NCBI GenBank assembly: GCA_020426505.1
Contig: JAGQPX010000131.1
Location: forward strand, 1-48,639
From: Planctomycetaceae bacterium
GTDB lineage: Bacteria; Planctomycetota; Planctomycetia; Planctomycetales; Planctomycetaceae
Direction of reading: 5' to 3'
DNA length: 48,639 nt
The notes beneath the pieces were generated by a model. It was given only the letters and a program-made list of their open reading frames with translations. It was not told the DNA's origin and did no database searches. Below are positions 16,101 to 23,953 of the stretch, in pieces (position 1 is the stretch's first letter; each line of letters opens with the position of its first letter). A program made the position numbers and the translations under genes.

Positions 16101-16904
16101 CTAGTGGTGCTTGTACCAGCCGGCTCCGAGAATGTCGTTCCAGGAAGTTGTCTGGTGACATCGCTGGCACTGGCTGACTTTCGCGTGGGGCTTTCCGGCG
16201 ACACGCGCGGAGATCATGCTGAAGTGCATCATGTAATGGCTCGGCGGGGCCTGATGGCACTGAGCGCAGTCTGTTGAAGACGGTGAGGGATGACGGAAGT
16301 CTGGAATGGTCCAACGATCAGTGGCGTGGCATTGAGCGCAATCCTGGCCGAACAAGGTAAAGTGCTGATCGTCGTTCATGTGGCACGTGGCGCAGTTCAG
16401 AATCCGTTCTTGCGGTGTCAGATGGGGATGGGGCATGTTGCCACTAACAGTTCCACTGCGAATCCAGTCCCGCAGCCGCATTGCGGTCAATTGTGACTCG
16501 CTGTCACTCGCCTCATCGTCTGCAAGTTGCCTCAGTCCAATCTGAGCCAGAGCGGAGTGCTCCATGTTCGTCGGACGCTGATCGAGGCCGCGATGCTCGG
16601 GGTGGCATTCCTGACAACTGCTGATGCTCGCATGAAACGATGTCGGCTGCCGTTGTAGGATTGATTCGTCGTTTGCGTGGCAGACGATGCATTTCGCTGT
16701 CTCGATGCCGATGACGGACGTGTGGCAAGCGGCACAGTTGTCTTCCAGATGTGCATGGGCGGCCGAAAGGTGGCCAGGCTCTGCCAGTTGTTGCCAGGTC
16801 GACGCCTGCTTAAACCCGGAATCGGCGGGTGTGAGGGACCAGACAACACCAACGCCAAGCACGGCGAGAATGATGCCAAAGAATTTCCAGATGGAGCGTT
16901 TCAT
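16101..16904 (-). CDS. seven-heme membrane-anchored cytochrome c
   Basis: The 267-residue protein begins with an N-terminal membrane anchor (FFGIILAVLGVGVVWSL) and carries seven CxxCH haem motifs: CAACH, CIVCH, CQECH, CATCH, CAQCH twice and CQRCH. The spacing and the added His residues resemble NrfH/doubled-CXXCH type electron carriers. The haem domain should lie outside the cytoplasmic membrane. The start follows AGGTGG by 5 bases and overlaps the stop of the preceding gene by 4 bases (ATGA), so the two are coupled. It is the last gene of the operon running from 21612. It is the likely electron acceptor for the oxidoreductase encoded at 17729; the final acceptor is not known. Confidence 0.88.
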   Translation of the reverse strand: MKRSIWKFFGIILAVLGVGVVWSLTPADSGFKQASTWQQLAEPGHLSAAHAHLEDNCAACHTSVIGIETAKCIVCHANDESILQRQPTSFHASISSCQECHPEHRGLDQRPTNMEHSALAQIGLRQLADDEASDSESQLTAMRLRDWIRSGTVSGNMPHPHLTPQERILNCATCHMNDDQHFTLFGQDCAQCHATDRWTIPDFRHPSPSSTDCAQCHQAPPSHYMMHFSMISARVAGKPHAKVSQCQRCHQTTSWNDILGAGWYKHH

Positions 16905-17665
16905 TCGAACCACCTGAATCCGAAGTGAATCGCTGCCCAGACATGAAGTGTCATCAAGCCATACAAGGCGAAAGAGATAACAATATGCAGCTTCAACCAC
17001 TTGCTGAACCAGCGTTTGAAATGTTCATGTGTGCTGATGGCGTATTCGACGTCGGCGATCGCCTCCGCCAGACGCAACAACGAGGTAGGAGACGTCACAG
17101 TCAATGCCGTCGATGGAGCGTCATCGTGGAGGAACAGGCTGGCAGCCAATCGTGAAAAGAAACCTGCGTAGGGACGTACCGCCGCGGCTCTCGCCGGATT
17201 GGACACGAGTTGAGATTTCGCCGATTCGTAGGTCGTGTTCAGCTGTTGGAGCAACGCCCTCTTTTCACGGATCTCCGTCGAAAACTGCTGCATCAGGTAA
17301 CGACCCACGAACCCGCTCACGACGACGATGAGCGTCAGCGCAATCAGGGCAATGCCGAGGGGACTCTCGAATTTGTGTCCGCTATGGATCACGACCAGGA
17401 TCGGACCCACGACGCCTGCGTAAATGTGCCATGACAGCAGTGTTCGCATCGCGACGTACTTGGTGACGAACTGTTTCAAGCGTTTGATACGCTTGACGGC
17501 CATGTAGGCGAGCGGCACGAGCATCAGCAACGCGCCCGACACGCCCAGCACGCCGCCCCATAAGCTGCCGGCGAATCGCGGTGATACGTGAAACGGGAAC
17601 CCCAGCCAGGTGATGAGCATCAATGCGACCAGGCCGGTCGCAACGATCTTTTCACGTTCTTTCAT
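16901..17665 (-). CDS. cytochrome b-like membrane protein
   Basis: The 254-residue protein has about five membrane helices. The first two are near residues 8-27 and 34-58; LLSWHIYAGVVGPILVVIHSG and the next helix end in GRYLMQQF; the last is LHIVISFALYGLMTLHVWAAIHFGF. His residues in SWHIYAGV, VIHSGH, WLKLHIV and TLHVWAAIH are positioned as in a cytochrome b-type haem protein, so it probably carries electrons across the membrane. A soluble insert of about 90 residues separates the helix pairs. It sits between a ferredoxin-reductase-like gene and a multihaem cytochrome, with a 4-base overlap to the latter. The haem assignment is inferred from His placement. Confidence 0.7.
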   Translation of the reverse strand: MKEREKIVATGLVALMLITWLGFPFHVSPRFAGSLWGGVLGVSGALLMLVPLAYMAVKRIKRLKQFVTKYVAMRTLLSWHIYAGVVGPILVVIHSGHKFESPLGIALIALTLIVVVSGFVGRYLMQQFSTEIREKRALLQQLNTTYESAKSQLVSNPARAAAVRPYAGFFSRLAASLFLHDDAPSTALTVTSPTSLLRLAEAIADVEYAISTHEHFKRWFSKWLKLHIVISFALYGLMTLHVWAAIHFGFRWFE

Positions 17666-17728
17666 GTGTCGTCCAAAGTCGAGCTGATGCGGAAGGGGGA
17701 GAGGTCCCGTTCCTTTTTTCAGCGCTGC

Positions 17729-19840
17729 TCATGCGTCCACGCTGACGTTGCCGGTGGACTTGGCCTGACAGGCGAGAATCATGCCCGCCTCCTTGTCCTC
17801 CGGTTCGAGTCCATCCTCGACGTCCATCGAAACCTCTCCGGATAAGAGTTTGACAACACACACTCCGCAAGTGCCGATTCGGCAGGAGTAGTCGATGTCC
17901 ACGCCGACTCGCTCAGATGCTTCCAGAACGGTCTCGTCGGGCTGAAATTGTGTCGACTTGTCGGATTTGCTGAAGCTCACCGTGCCACCGGTGTCTGCGA
18001 TGTCCGTCTCGGCGATTTTCTCACGCTGTTTGGCTCGAACACGCGGCTTTTGTTCGCCACCAAAGTTCTCGCTGTGGATGCTCTCCGCCGGCACGTCAAG
18101 TTCCGCCAGCATCTTCTTCGTCGCATCCATCATGGCCGGCGGTCCACAAATGTGAATCCGTTTCGACGTGATGTCGGGCACCCACTCGGTCAACAACTCT
18201 CGCGATAATCGTCCTTTCCGATAGCCATCGACGTCCTGGTCGATGCGACTCATGGCGGCGAAAATGTGCAAGTTCTCATGTCGCTCCTCCAGCCGCCTCA
18301 GTTCCGACTCGAAGATGAAGTGCTCGGGATCATGGCAGGCGACGATGAAGTAGATTTCGCCCTTCCAGGCCATGTCCGTCAGTGCGCGGGTAATGCTCAT
18401 CATGGGTGTGATGCCCACACCGCCTCCGATTAACACAATGCTCTCAGCGTCCTCGCCCGAGAAGTTGAACTTGCCGCTCGGTGCTTTCACATCGATCGTG
18501 TCCCCGACTTTCAGTTGATCGTGAAGGTATCGCGAACCGGCACCTTGCTCTTCCCGCTTAACTGATATTTCGCAATAGTAGCCCTGCGTTGGCGACGAAG
18601 AGATGGTGTAACTCCTCCGAATCGGCTTGTCTCCGACAGGCAAGGTCAACGTGAGGAATTGGCCCGGAAGATAGCTGAAAGGAATTCCGCCGCCGTGACA
18701 CGAGACCAGCCGAAACGTCTTCACGTCGGGCGTCTCCTGATCGATACGAGCGACTCTCAATCGACAGAGCTTCTTCTTGCGGACTGGTAGCAGCCCGGTA
18801 GAGATCACAGGACCGTCTTCCACTTCGGCTTCCGACGGACAGGTTTCGCCCGGCACATCGCAACAATCGGCGAGAGCGTCCTGCGTTCGTTTGCCTGTCT
18901 CGCTTGCGGCTGGTGCGGGATCGGGCTCCGTTCGTGAAGCGTGAGGCGGACTGTTCGCGGGCGAAGCCGTCGTTGGCCCGCCACCGCTTATCGGCTCTGT
19001 CATGACCAGCTTCTCAAGCAACGCCGCTGCGCGACGCATCTTGAAGAAGTACATGCCAATCATCGCGACAGCAAACAGAATCAACACGAGCATCACCGTC
19101 GAGTGGAAGGGCGTCATCCCCCATAGCCGAGGTCCGGTCTGTGCCATGCTGTTGGTGGAAAGCAAGTTCATTTCACGCTTGAACCATCGCAAAGCGACGT
19201 TCCGGGGTGCCTTGCCCTCGGCGATCGCCCGGTGAGCAGCCAGGCCACTTTCAAACTGTGCCAATCCCTCGCGCATACTCGCCGTAGCCGTTTGCATGGC
19301 CGCAAAGTCGTCGGTGGGAGCTGCGCTCGACAACTCGTCGAGGCCACTGGCGAGCAAGGAGACTCCATCCATCATCCGTTGGTGTGCTTCGCGTTCAATC
19401 TCGGCCCGCTCCTCTAACGGCAGATCGGGCAGGTCCATCAAACGCGGGTACATCTCTCTGGGTTTCGGCGCCCCCATCCGCTCCATCATTCCATTCATCA
19501 TGCCGCCCATGCCGCCGCCCATCATGCCGCCAGCCCCCTGCGGCGGACCGCCGCCGACACCCTCCGGCGGCCCTCCCATTCCACCGCCCATTCCGCCAGG
19601 ACCGGGGCCGCGTGAGCCACTGCGTTGCTCCGCTGGCGTCCCACCACCTTGCGACTGGCCCGGATGATGTTCGGCATGTTCTTCGGGTGAAACCTGTCCC
19701 TCCACCGACAGAGGCCACAGGCCACCGAACAACAAGGCACACATGAGGACGGCCAAGAGGCGCAGTGTCACGTTGGGCGGCATTGCCGGATCGTGTGGGG
19801 CGAACATTCTGCTTATCGTTCTCGAGTCAGTTTTGGTCAT
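17729..19840 (-). CDS. membrane-bound FAD/2Fe-2S oxidoreductase with Met/Gly-rich N-terminus
   Basis: The 703-residue protein is a fusion. A signal segment (LLAVLMCALLFGGLWPL) leads to a Gly/Met/Pro-rich stretch (about 75-125, GGMGGGMGG repeats) and a helical region. A membrane helix follows (STVMLVLILFAVAMIGMYFF). The cytoplasmic part is a ferredoxin-NADP reductase module: FAD binding RRSYTISSSP, NAD(P) binding IGGGVGITPMMSI and HICGPPAMMDATKKM. A plant-type ferredoxin domain with Cys residues in SCRIGTCGVC and a later ACQA closes it. It should move electrons from NAD(P)H through FAD and a 2Fe-2S cluster to the following membrane cytochromes. Its ATG overlaps the GDH stop (ATGA, 19837-19840), so the genes are coupled. 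Confidence 0.88.
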   Translation of the reverse strand: MTKTDSRTISRMFAPHDPAMPPNVTLRLLAVLMCALLFGGLWPLSVEGQVSPEEHAEHHPGQSQGGGTPAEQRSGSRGPGPGGMGGGMGGPPEGVGGGPPQGAGGMMGGGMGGMMNGMMERMGAPKPREMYPRLMDLPDLPLEERAEIEREAHQRMMDGVSLLASGLDELSSAAPTDDFAAMQTATASMREGLAQFESGLAAHRAIAEGKAPRNVALRWFKREMNLLSTNSMAQTGPRLWGMTPFHSTVMLVLILFAVAMIGMYFFKMRRAAALLEKLVMTEPISGGGPTTASPANSPPHASRTEPDPAPAASETGKRTQDALADCCDVPGETCPSEAEVEDGPVISTGLLPVRKKKLCRLRVARIDQETPDVKTFRLVSCHGGGIPFSYLPGQFLTLTLPVGDKPIRRSYTISSSPTQGYYCEISVKREEQGAGSRYLHDQLKVGDTIDVKAPSGKFNFSGEDAESIVLIGGGVGITPMMSITRALTDMAWKGEIYFIVACHDPEHFIFESELRRLEERHENLHIFAAMSRIDQDVDGYRKGRLSRELLTEWVPDITSKRIHICGPPAMMDATKKMLAELDVPAESIHSENFGGEQKPRVRAKQREKIAETDIADTGGTVSFSKSDKSTQFQPDETVLEASERVGVDIDYSCRIGTCGVCVVKLLSGEVSMDVEDGLEPEDKEAGMILACQAKSTGNVSVDA

Positions 19841-21189
19841 TCATTGTCACCGGGGGCGAAAAAGCGGCTCGTTCCCTGCGCCTCGACTGCCTCTCCGATG
19901 CGATTCAATGCATGGACATACGCAGCCGTCCGCATGTCGATGTGCTTGTCGTCTGCTAATTGATAGATCGTGTTAAACTCCTGTGTCATGATTCTTTGCA
20001 GCCGTTCATGCACGTCGTCCTCGGACCAGGAATAGCCCGCCTGATTCTGCGCCCACTCGAAGTAACTGACGGTCACACCGCCGGCATTGGCGAGAATATC
20101 CGGCACCACGAGTGTGTCATTCTCATTCAGCGTCTGGTCGGCCTCACTGGTTGTCGGCCCATTGGCCACTTCGATCACCACGGGAGCGGAAATCCGTCCC
20201 GCGTTTTCAGCCGTGATCTGATTCTCCAGGGCAGCGGGAATCAGCACGTCGACGTCCAGTTCCAATAGCTCCTCGTTGCTGATCACCTCGCCACTACCCA
20301 CGTCGTCGCTGTTGCAATGGCAATCCTCGTCTCCACAAACCGGACACTCGCAGACCGACCGAGTGGTGTACACAGCTCCAATGGTGCGACCCTGGTTCTT
20401 GAGCTCGATGGTTCGCGGCACGTCGAGACCCTCCGGACGAAGAATGCCACCGTGTGAATCGCTGACAGCGACGATGCGATAACCATCGGCATGCAACAAT
20501 CGGGCCACGTGTTGCCCCGCATTGCCGAACCCCTGCACGGCGACGCGAATCTCGGCCGGATTCCAGCCACGAATGCGTTCCAATTCCTTGATGCAGTAAT
20601 ACGCTCCGCGTCCGGTGGCATCGTCGCGACCGAGACTGCCACCGAGCGGAATCGGCTTACCGGTGATCACTGCGGGTGTGCGCTTGCGGTGAATCTTCGA
20701 GTATTCGTCCATCATCCAGCCCATGATCATGGCGTTGGTGTAGACATCCGGGGCCGGGACGTCCGTATCTGGACCGATGAAGTCGGCGATGCGTTCGATG
20801 AAGCCGCGGCTGAGCCGCTCCAACTCCAACCGCGAAAGTTGTTTCGGGTCGACAATCACTCCCCCCTTGCCACCCCCGAATGGAATGCCGACTACCGCAC
20901 ACTTGCACGTCATCCAGAAGGCGAGCGCTTTGACTTCGCCTACATGCACATCCGGGTGAAAGCGAATGCCACCCTTGGTCGGCCCTCGCGTGTCGTCGTA
21001 TCGCACGCGGTATCCGTGAAACACCTGCAGTGACCCGTCGTCCATGCGCACCGGAATCGAGACATCCAACACTGACTTCGGCGACTTCAGCCGCAACAAC
21101 ACTTCCTTTCCGAGGTCAGCGAATTCAGCGGCCCGGTCGAGTCGCTTGAGGGCATCGGCGAAAATCTGCTCATGGGGTTCCTGGGTCAT
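19837..21189 (-). CDS. gdhA: glutamate dehydrogenase with Cys-rich insertion
   Basis: The 450-residue enzyme interconverts glutamate and 2-oxoglutarate with NAD(P). The substrate domain has GGIRFHPDV, the catalytic Lys region around KCAVVGIPFGGGKGG and the DVPAPDVYTN segment. The Rossmann part has VAVQGFGNAGQHVARLLHADG and VIEVANGPTTSEAD. An odd insertion, SVCECPVCGDEDCHCNSDD, sits in the cofactor domain before ISNEELLELDVDVLIPAA; five Cys residues there could bind a metal or act as a redox switch. The start is the ATG at 21189, where homology begins and AGGAAG lies 11 bases upstream. It overlaps an antiporter remnant upstream and the oxidoreductase downstream, both by ATGA, so it can supply NAD(P)H to that chain. 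Confidence 0.9.
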   Translation of the reverse strand: MTQEPHEQIFADALKRLDRAAEFADLGKEVLLRLKSPKSVLDVSIPVRMDDGSLQVFHGYRVRYDDTRGPTKGGIRFHPDVHVGEVKALAFWMTCKCAVVGIPFGGGKGGVIVDPKQLSRLELERLSRGFIERIADFIGPDTDVPAPDVYTNAMIMGWMMDEYSKIHRKRTPAVITGKPIPLGGSLGRDDATGRGAYYCIKELERIRGWNPAEIRVAVQGFGNAGQHVARLLHADGYRIVAVSDSHGGILRPEGLDVPRTIELKNQGRTIGAVYTTRSVCECPVCGDEDCHCNSDDVGSGEVISNEELLELDVDVLIPAALENQITAENAGRISAPVVIEVANGPTTSEADQTLNENDTLVVPDILANAGGVTVSYFEWAQNQAGYSWSEDDVHERLQRIMTQEFNTIYQLADDKHIDMRTAAYVHALNRIGEAVEAQGTSRFFAPGDNE

Positions 21190-21612
21190 GTCGGGCTCAC
21201 TTCCTGATCCGGCGAGTCCTCTGCTGACATCCAGCAGCAGAACGGCAACTCTTTGATTTGTTTGTGTTCGGCAAGATAAACGATCGATTCTGCCGCCTGC
21301 GTGCGGTCGGCATACCATTTGGATGCCGGAACCGCCGTAATCCCGTGAGCGAAAACGCTCATCAGGACCGTAGTCAAGACAACGATGAAAATCTCGTGCC
21401 GAAGTGAGGCCCGGGTATCCTGAATCAGCAACAATGCGAAGACGGCCAACTCGGTTTCGCGCGGCCCAAACCAACCGATGAACGCCAGGGTTTTCGGCTG
21501 GAGGCCAGTACCGACCGGGCTGATTGCGGTAGGGATCAATTGGAGGATCGAGAACTGCGAACAAGACCACCGGCAAGGTGATCTCGTCTACGACTGTGGG
21601 GCAGGTCTCCAC
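21186..21612 (-). pseudogene. C-terminal remnant of a CPA1-type Na+/H+ antiporter
   Basis: About 110 residues in one frame end a cation/proton antiporter: TLAFIGWFGPRETELAVFAL and IFIVVLTTVLMSVFAHGITA match the last membrane helices of the family. Upstream of about 21540 the protein continues only in another frame (DEITLPVVLFAVLDPP). There is therefore a frameshift near 21530-21550, and the sequence dissolves past about 21612; no N-terminal half exists. The stop overlaps the GDH start as ATGA, showing that this was once the first gene of the operon. Loss of the 5' part may have removed the original operon promoter too. The stretch 21613-21768 holds nothing recognisable. Confidence 0.65.
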
Positions 21613-21768
21613 TTACCCCACAGCGGAGCACCGACCCAGTCTGATCGAGTGACTCATTCCCTGTTGGACCATTTTCATGGGTCGTGTGCTGGAGCTGATT
21701 CGAGGAATGACCTCGGTCTGCTGAAAGGCCCTTCTGCACGACACCTGAAGTACAACTTTGGAATTGCT

Positions 21769-22215
21769 CTAGTGGTCGTGCTCACCGCCGCTGCCGGGTT
21801 TCGTCGCACACACAAACATCGCATCGTCACCGCAGGCGGAGCAAACGTGGTTCACTTGTTGGTTCTTGCCCTTCCCTTTGCCCGTGCCGACGACCGTGAC
21901 GGTCCCGCCGCATACGCATTTGTGCTTTTGGCCGACGGTCATCAGCTTGACGTGTGAGTTGTCTTTGGTCACGTGGTGCAGCGTGACGTGCTTACACATG
22001 CTGCAGGCCATGGTGATCGCGTCTCCCGGCTTGAGGGCTTCGGCCTCAGCTTGAGTCGTGATGTGGTTCATGTGCGCCGTATGATGGCCCTCATGTCCTT
22101 CGTGCTTGTCGTCCGCGGCCTGAGCTGTGACGGATCACCAAACCGCCAATCCCACGATGATCGCAAGTCCCGAAGTGAGGTTGATTCTGCTAACGAGGTT
22201 GGTCTTCTTGGTCAT
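21769..22215 (-). pseudogene. secreted zinc-ribbon protein interrupted by an in-frame TGA
   Basis: A strong ribosome site (AAGGAG, 6 bases before the ATG at 22215) leads into a typical signal peptide (NLTSGLAIIVGLAVW), then a TGA at 22135-22137, then in the same frame SVTAQAADDKHEGHEGHHTAH and the rest of the protein. The distal 100 residues are Cys/His-rich: ACSMCKHVTLHHV, KHKCVCGGTV and VCSACGDDAMFVC look like two zinc-ribbon-like halves. It ends in GGEHDH. A reinitiation ATG at 22071 would give only the cytosolic 100-residue part. The gene is thus a recent nonsense mutant, a recoded gene or a sequencing error; the smooth continuation of the reading frame argues for a very recent change. 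Confidence 0.65.
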
Positions 22216-22328
22216 AAGTCACTCCTTCATTTTAGTTGAGGATCTGTCAACGGTTGAATTGGCTTCTCGAACAGCAGGGCACGGTGTGCTCCTGTTCGGC
22301 TCTCTTTTCACACTGCGTTGTGGAAGTC

Positions 22329-22703
22329 TCATGTGACATCGATGACCCTGTTCATTGTGCCGAAGTCGTTCGGAACACATTGGGGACATTCGGCTGACGC
22401 CTGACAACCTGGCTCACAGCACCACTGGCCGTCCACGACGAACTTGTATTCATACCGCCCCGGCGGCAAATCCAGTTTGGCGTTCCAGTGGCCACCCTCG
22501 TCCTTCGTCATCATTGAGGCATCCGTTTGCCAGTCATTGAATGTTCCAGCAAGAACCACGTTGCTGGCATCAGGCGCGTGACAACTGAAATCGGTCGATT
22601 TCGTCTTCGGTTTCGTTTTGACATCAGGCTGGTCCTTTCGCTTGTCAACAGGGGCGTTCGTCGCGATTTGAATTGTTTCAGGTCGAAGTCGACGTGTTTC
22701 CAA
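22329..22703 (-). CDS. glycogen-binding CBM48 / AMPK-type domain protein
   Basis: The 124-residue protein is a single carbohydrate-binding module: FSCHAPDASNVVLAGTFNDW is the typical first strand pair with the carbohydrate-contacting Trp, followed by GGHWNAKLDLPPGRYEYKFV and VDGQW. Such modules bind glycogen or starch-like glucans. The end is unusual, with CCEPGCQASAECPQCVPNDF adding five Cys residues where homologues have a short loop. The start is uncertain: TTG at 22703 is the first possible codon, and no clean ribosome site is seen. In a region with debranching enzyme and phosphorylase, it probably ties some function to glycogen granules. It has no signal peptide. Confidence 0.75.
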   Translation of the reverse strand: METRRLRPETIQIATNAPVDKRKDQPDVKTKPKTKSTDFSCHAPDASNVVLAGTFNDWQTDASMMTKDEGGHWNAKLDLPPGRYEYKFVVDGQWCCEPGCQASAECPQCVPNDFGTMNRVIDVT

Positions 22704-22886
22704 CCCACCTTCGGCTACCAGCCAAGGAAGTTCTCTATGTCAAACACAACACAGAATGCCCTCCTTGCCGCACGATCAGACGTTCTATTTCTGGAATACT
22801 CTGGTCTCAGACTTTGAACGTCGGCTTGTCGTGCGCACGAAAACTCACAACTTCGCCGCCATGAGATTTACTCACTCCAACAGCCG

Positions 22887-23750
22887 TCATTGATTCTCCT
22901 GTAGCGGTGAGACTTGAGGTGCTGCCGCAGTATGGTCGGGAGGCAACATTCCTATTAGGGTTTGTCGTTGTTCGTTGGAGAGAACGCCTGCGGCTTCGCC
23001 GACCGCTCGGATGAACGCGATCCGTTTTTCAGCGTTGAGCTTGGCGATCTCGCCGACCCGGGCCTCGACTCTCGTCGCATCAGGACTGTCAGAACTGGTG
23101 AGGACCCACAACTGTTGCTCGGACTCCTCGATCTGGCGGTCGAAAGTTCCCTGAGCGAGCAGTGCTGTTTCCTTGATCTTGTTCAGCTTGAGCTGCTGGT
23201 CCGATGTCAAGGTGATGTGGTCAGCGTGATCCAGGAAGAAGCCGGTCGCGCCGATGTGATAGATGTGCGAGGCTCCGGGATAGCCCGGTAACGACGATGA
23301 CGCCTGCATCTGCCGCATGCCCTTCATGCGGCCCATCATGCCCATGCCCATTTGCATGCCACCACCACCCATGCTTGACATCATGCCGCCGCCCCCCATG
23401 CCTGACTTCATTCCGCCGCCACCCATGCCTGACATCATGCCTCCACCGCCCATACCCGACATCATTCCTCCGCCCCCCATGCCCGACTTCATGCCTCCGC
23501 CCATACCCATTTGAGAACCCTGCCCGGCGTGTTTCTGCTTCAGTGCAGCTTCCAAGTGAGCCACTTTTTCACGCAGCTCGTGAAGCTGTTCAGCGAGAGG
23601 CCGCGCGTCGGTGTCGTGGGAACCATGCTGCTGCGAGCCTGGCTGACGATCCGTACTGGGCTGTGCGACTCCGGTCGACGAGACCACAAACAGGACAGCG
23701 GTTAAGACCGTCGTCACAATCAAAGCGTTCCGAGGTTCGATGCGTTTCAT
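22887..23750 (-). CDS. periplasmic Met/Gly-rich protein, Spy/CpxP/ZraP-like
   Basis: The 287-residue protein starts at an ATG with GGAG 8 bases upstream and a signal peptide (LIVTTVLTAVLFVVSSTGVA). A coiled segment (LAEQLHELREKVAHLEAALKQ) is followed by about five copies of a 10-residue repeat of the form GMMSGMGGGG (DNA 23360-23510, period 30 bp). The distal half has the long helices of LTxxQ-type metal/stress chaperones: ITLTSDQQLKLNKIKETALL and ...LSNEQRQTLIGMLP. Met-rich repeats could bind Cu(I) or Ag(I). It has its own sigma-54 promoter (23793) and palindrome (23905), tying it to the regulon. The family assignment by helix pattern is tentative. Confidence 0.7.
   Translation of the reverse strand: MKRIEPRNALIVTTVLTAVLFVVSSTGVAQPSTDRQPGSQQHGSHDTDARPLAEQLHELREKVAHLEAALKQKHAGQGSQMGMGGGMKSGMGGGGMMSGMGGGGMMSGMGGGGMKSGMGGGGMMSSMGGGGMQMGMGMMGRMKGMRQMQASSSLPGYPGASHIYHIGATGFFLDHADHITLTSDQQLKLNKIKETALLAQGTFDRQIEESEQQLWVLTSSDSPDATRVEARVGEIAKLNAEKRIAFIRAVGEAAGVLSNEQRQTLIGMLPPDHTAAAPQVSPLQENQ
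23360..23510 (-). repeat. about five 30-bp tandem repeats coding for the Met/Gly decapeptide
   Basis: On the plus strand the unit is close to CCGCCGCCACCCATGCCTGA followed by CATCATGCCT. Units differ at third codon positions, so the repeat is maintained at protein level and is not a recent DNA expansion. It lies wholly inside the Met/Gly-rich periplasmic gene. Confidence 0.75.
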
Positions 23751-23792
23751 GTGACATCTCCGATGGGGTGTTGCGATTGACGATGTCCTCCA

Positions 23793-23809
23793 ATGCGAAT
23801 GACATGCCA
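23793..23809 (-). promoter_or_regulatory. sigma-54-type promoter for the Met/Gly-rich protein
   Basis: On the minus strand the sequence is TGGCATGTCATTCGCAT, with GG at 23808-23807 and GC at 23796-23795, exact spacing. It predicts transcription from about 23783, 33 bases before the ATG. Confidence 0.65.
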
Positions 23810-23904
23810 CTTCCGAATCCCTTCGGATAACAGCCCATGCTGCTTAGAAAGTCGCCAAATTGTCAGCGGTCAACATGACCGATGAGCCACCACGTCTCTG
23901 CGAG

Positions 23905-23918
23905 GGGCATATTCGCTC
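23905..23918. promoter_or_regulatory. palindromic activator-type site (shared motif, copy 8)
   Basis: GGGCATATTCGCTC fits the palindrome. Its centre is 103 bp upstream of the GG of the sigma-54 promoter at 23793-23809. It lies between the stop of the antiporter gene (23954) and the Met/Gly-rich gene. Confidence 0.7.
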
Positions 23919-23953
23919 CTCTTTGTTTCATGTCGGCCCGCTTCTGACTTTGG

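Noticed and set aside
23360..23510. Regular 30-bp repeats that at first sight look like a CRISPR array
   Set aside because: There are no unique spacers; the repeats are contiguous, in frame and code for the Met/Gly decapeptides.
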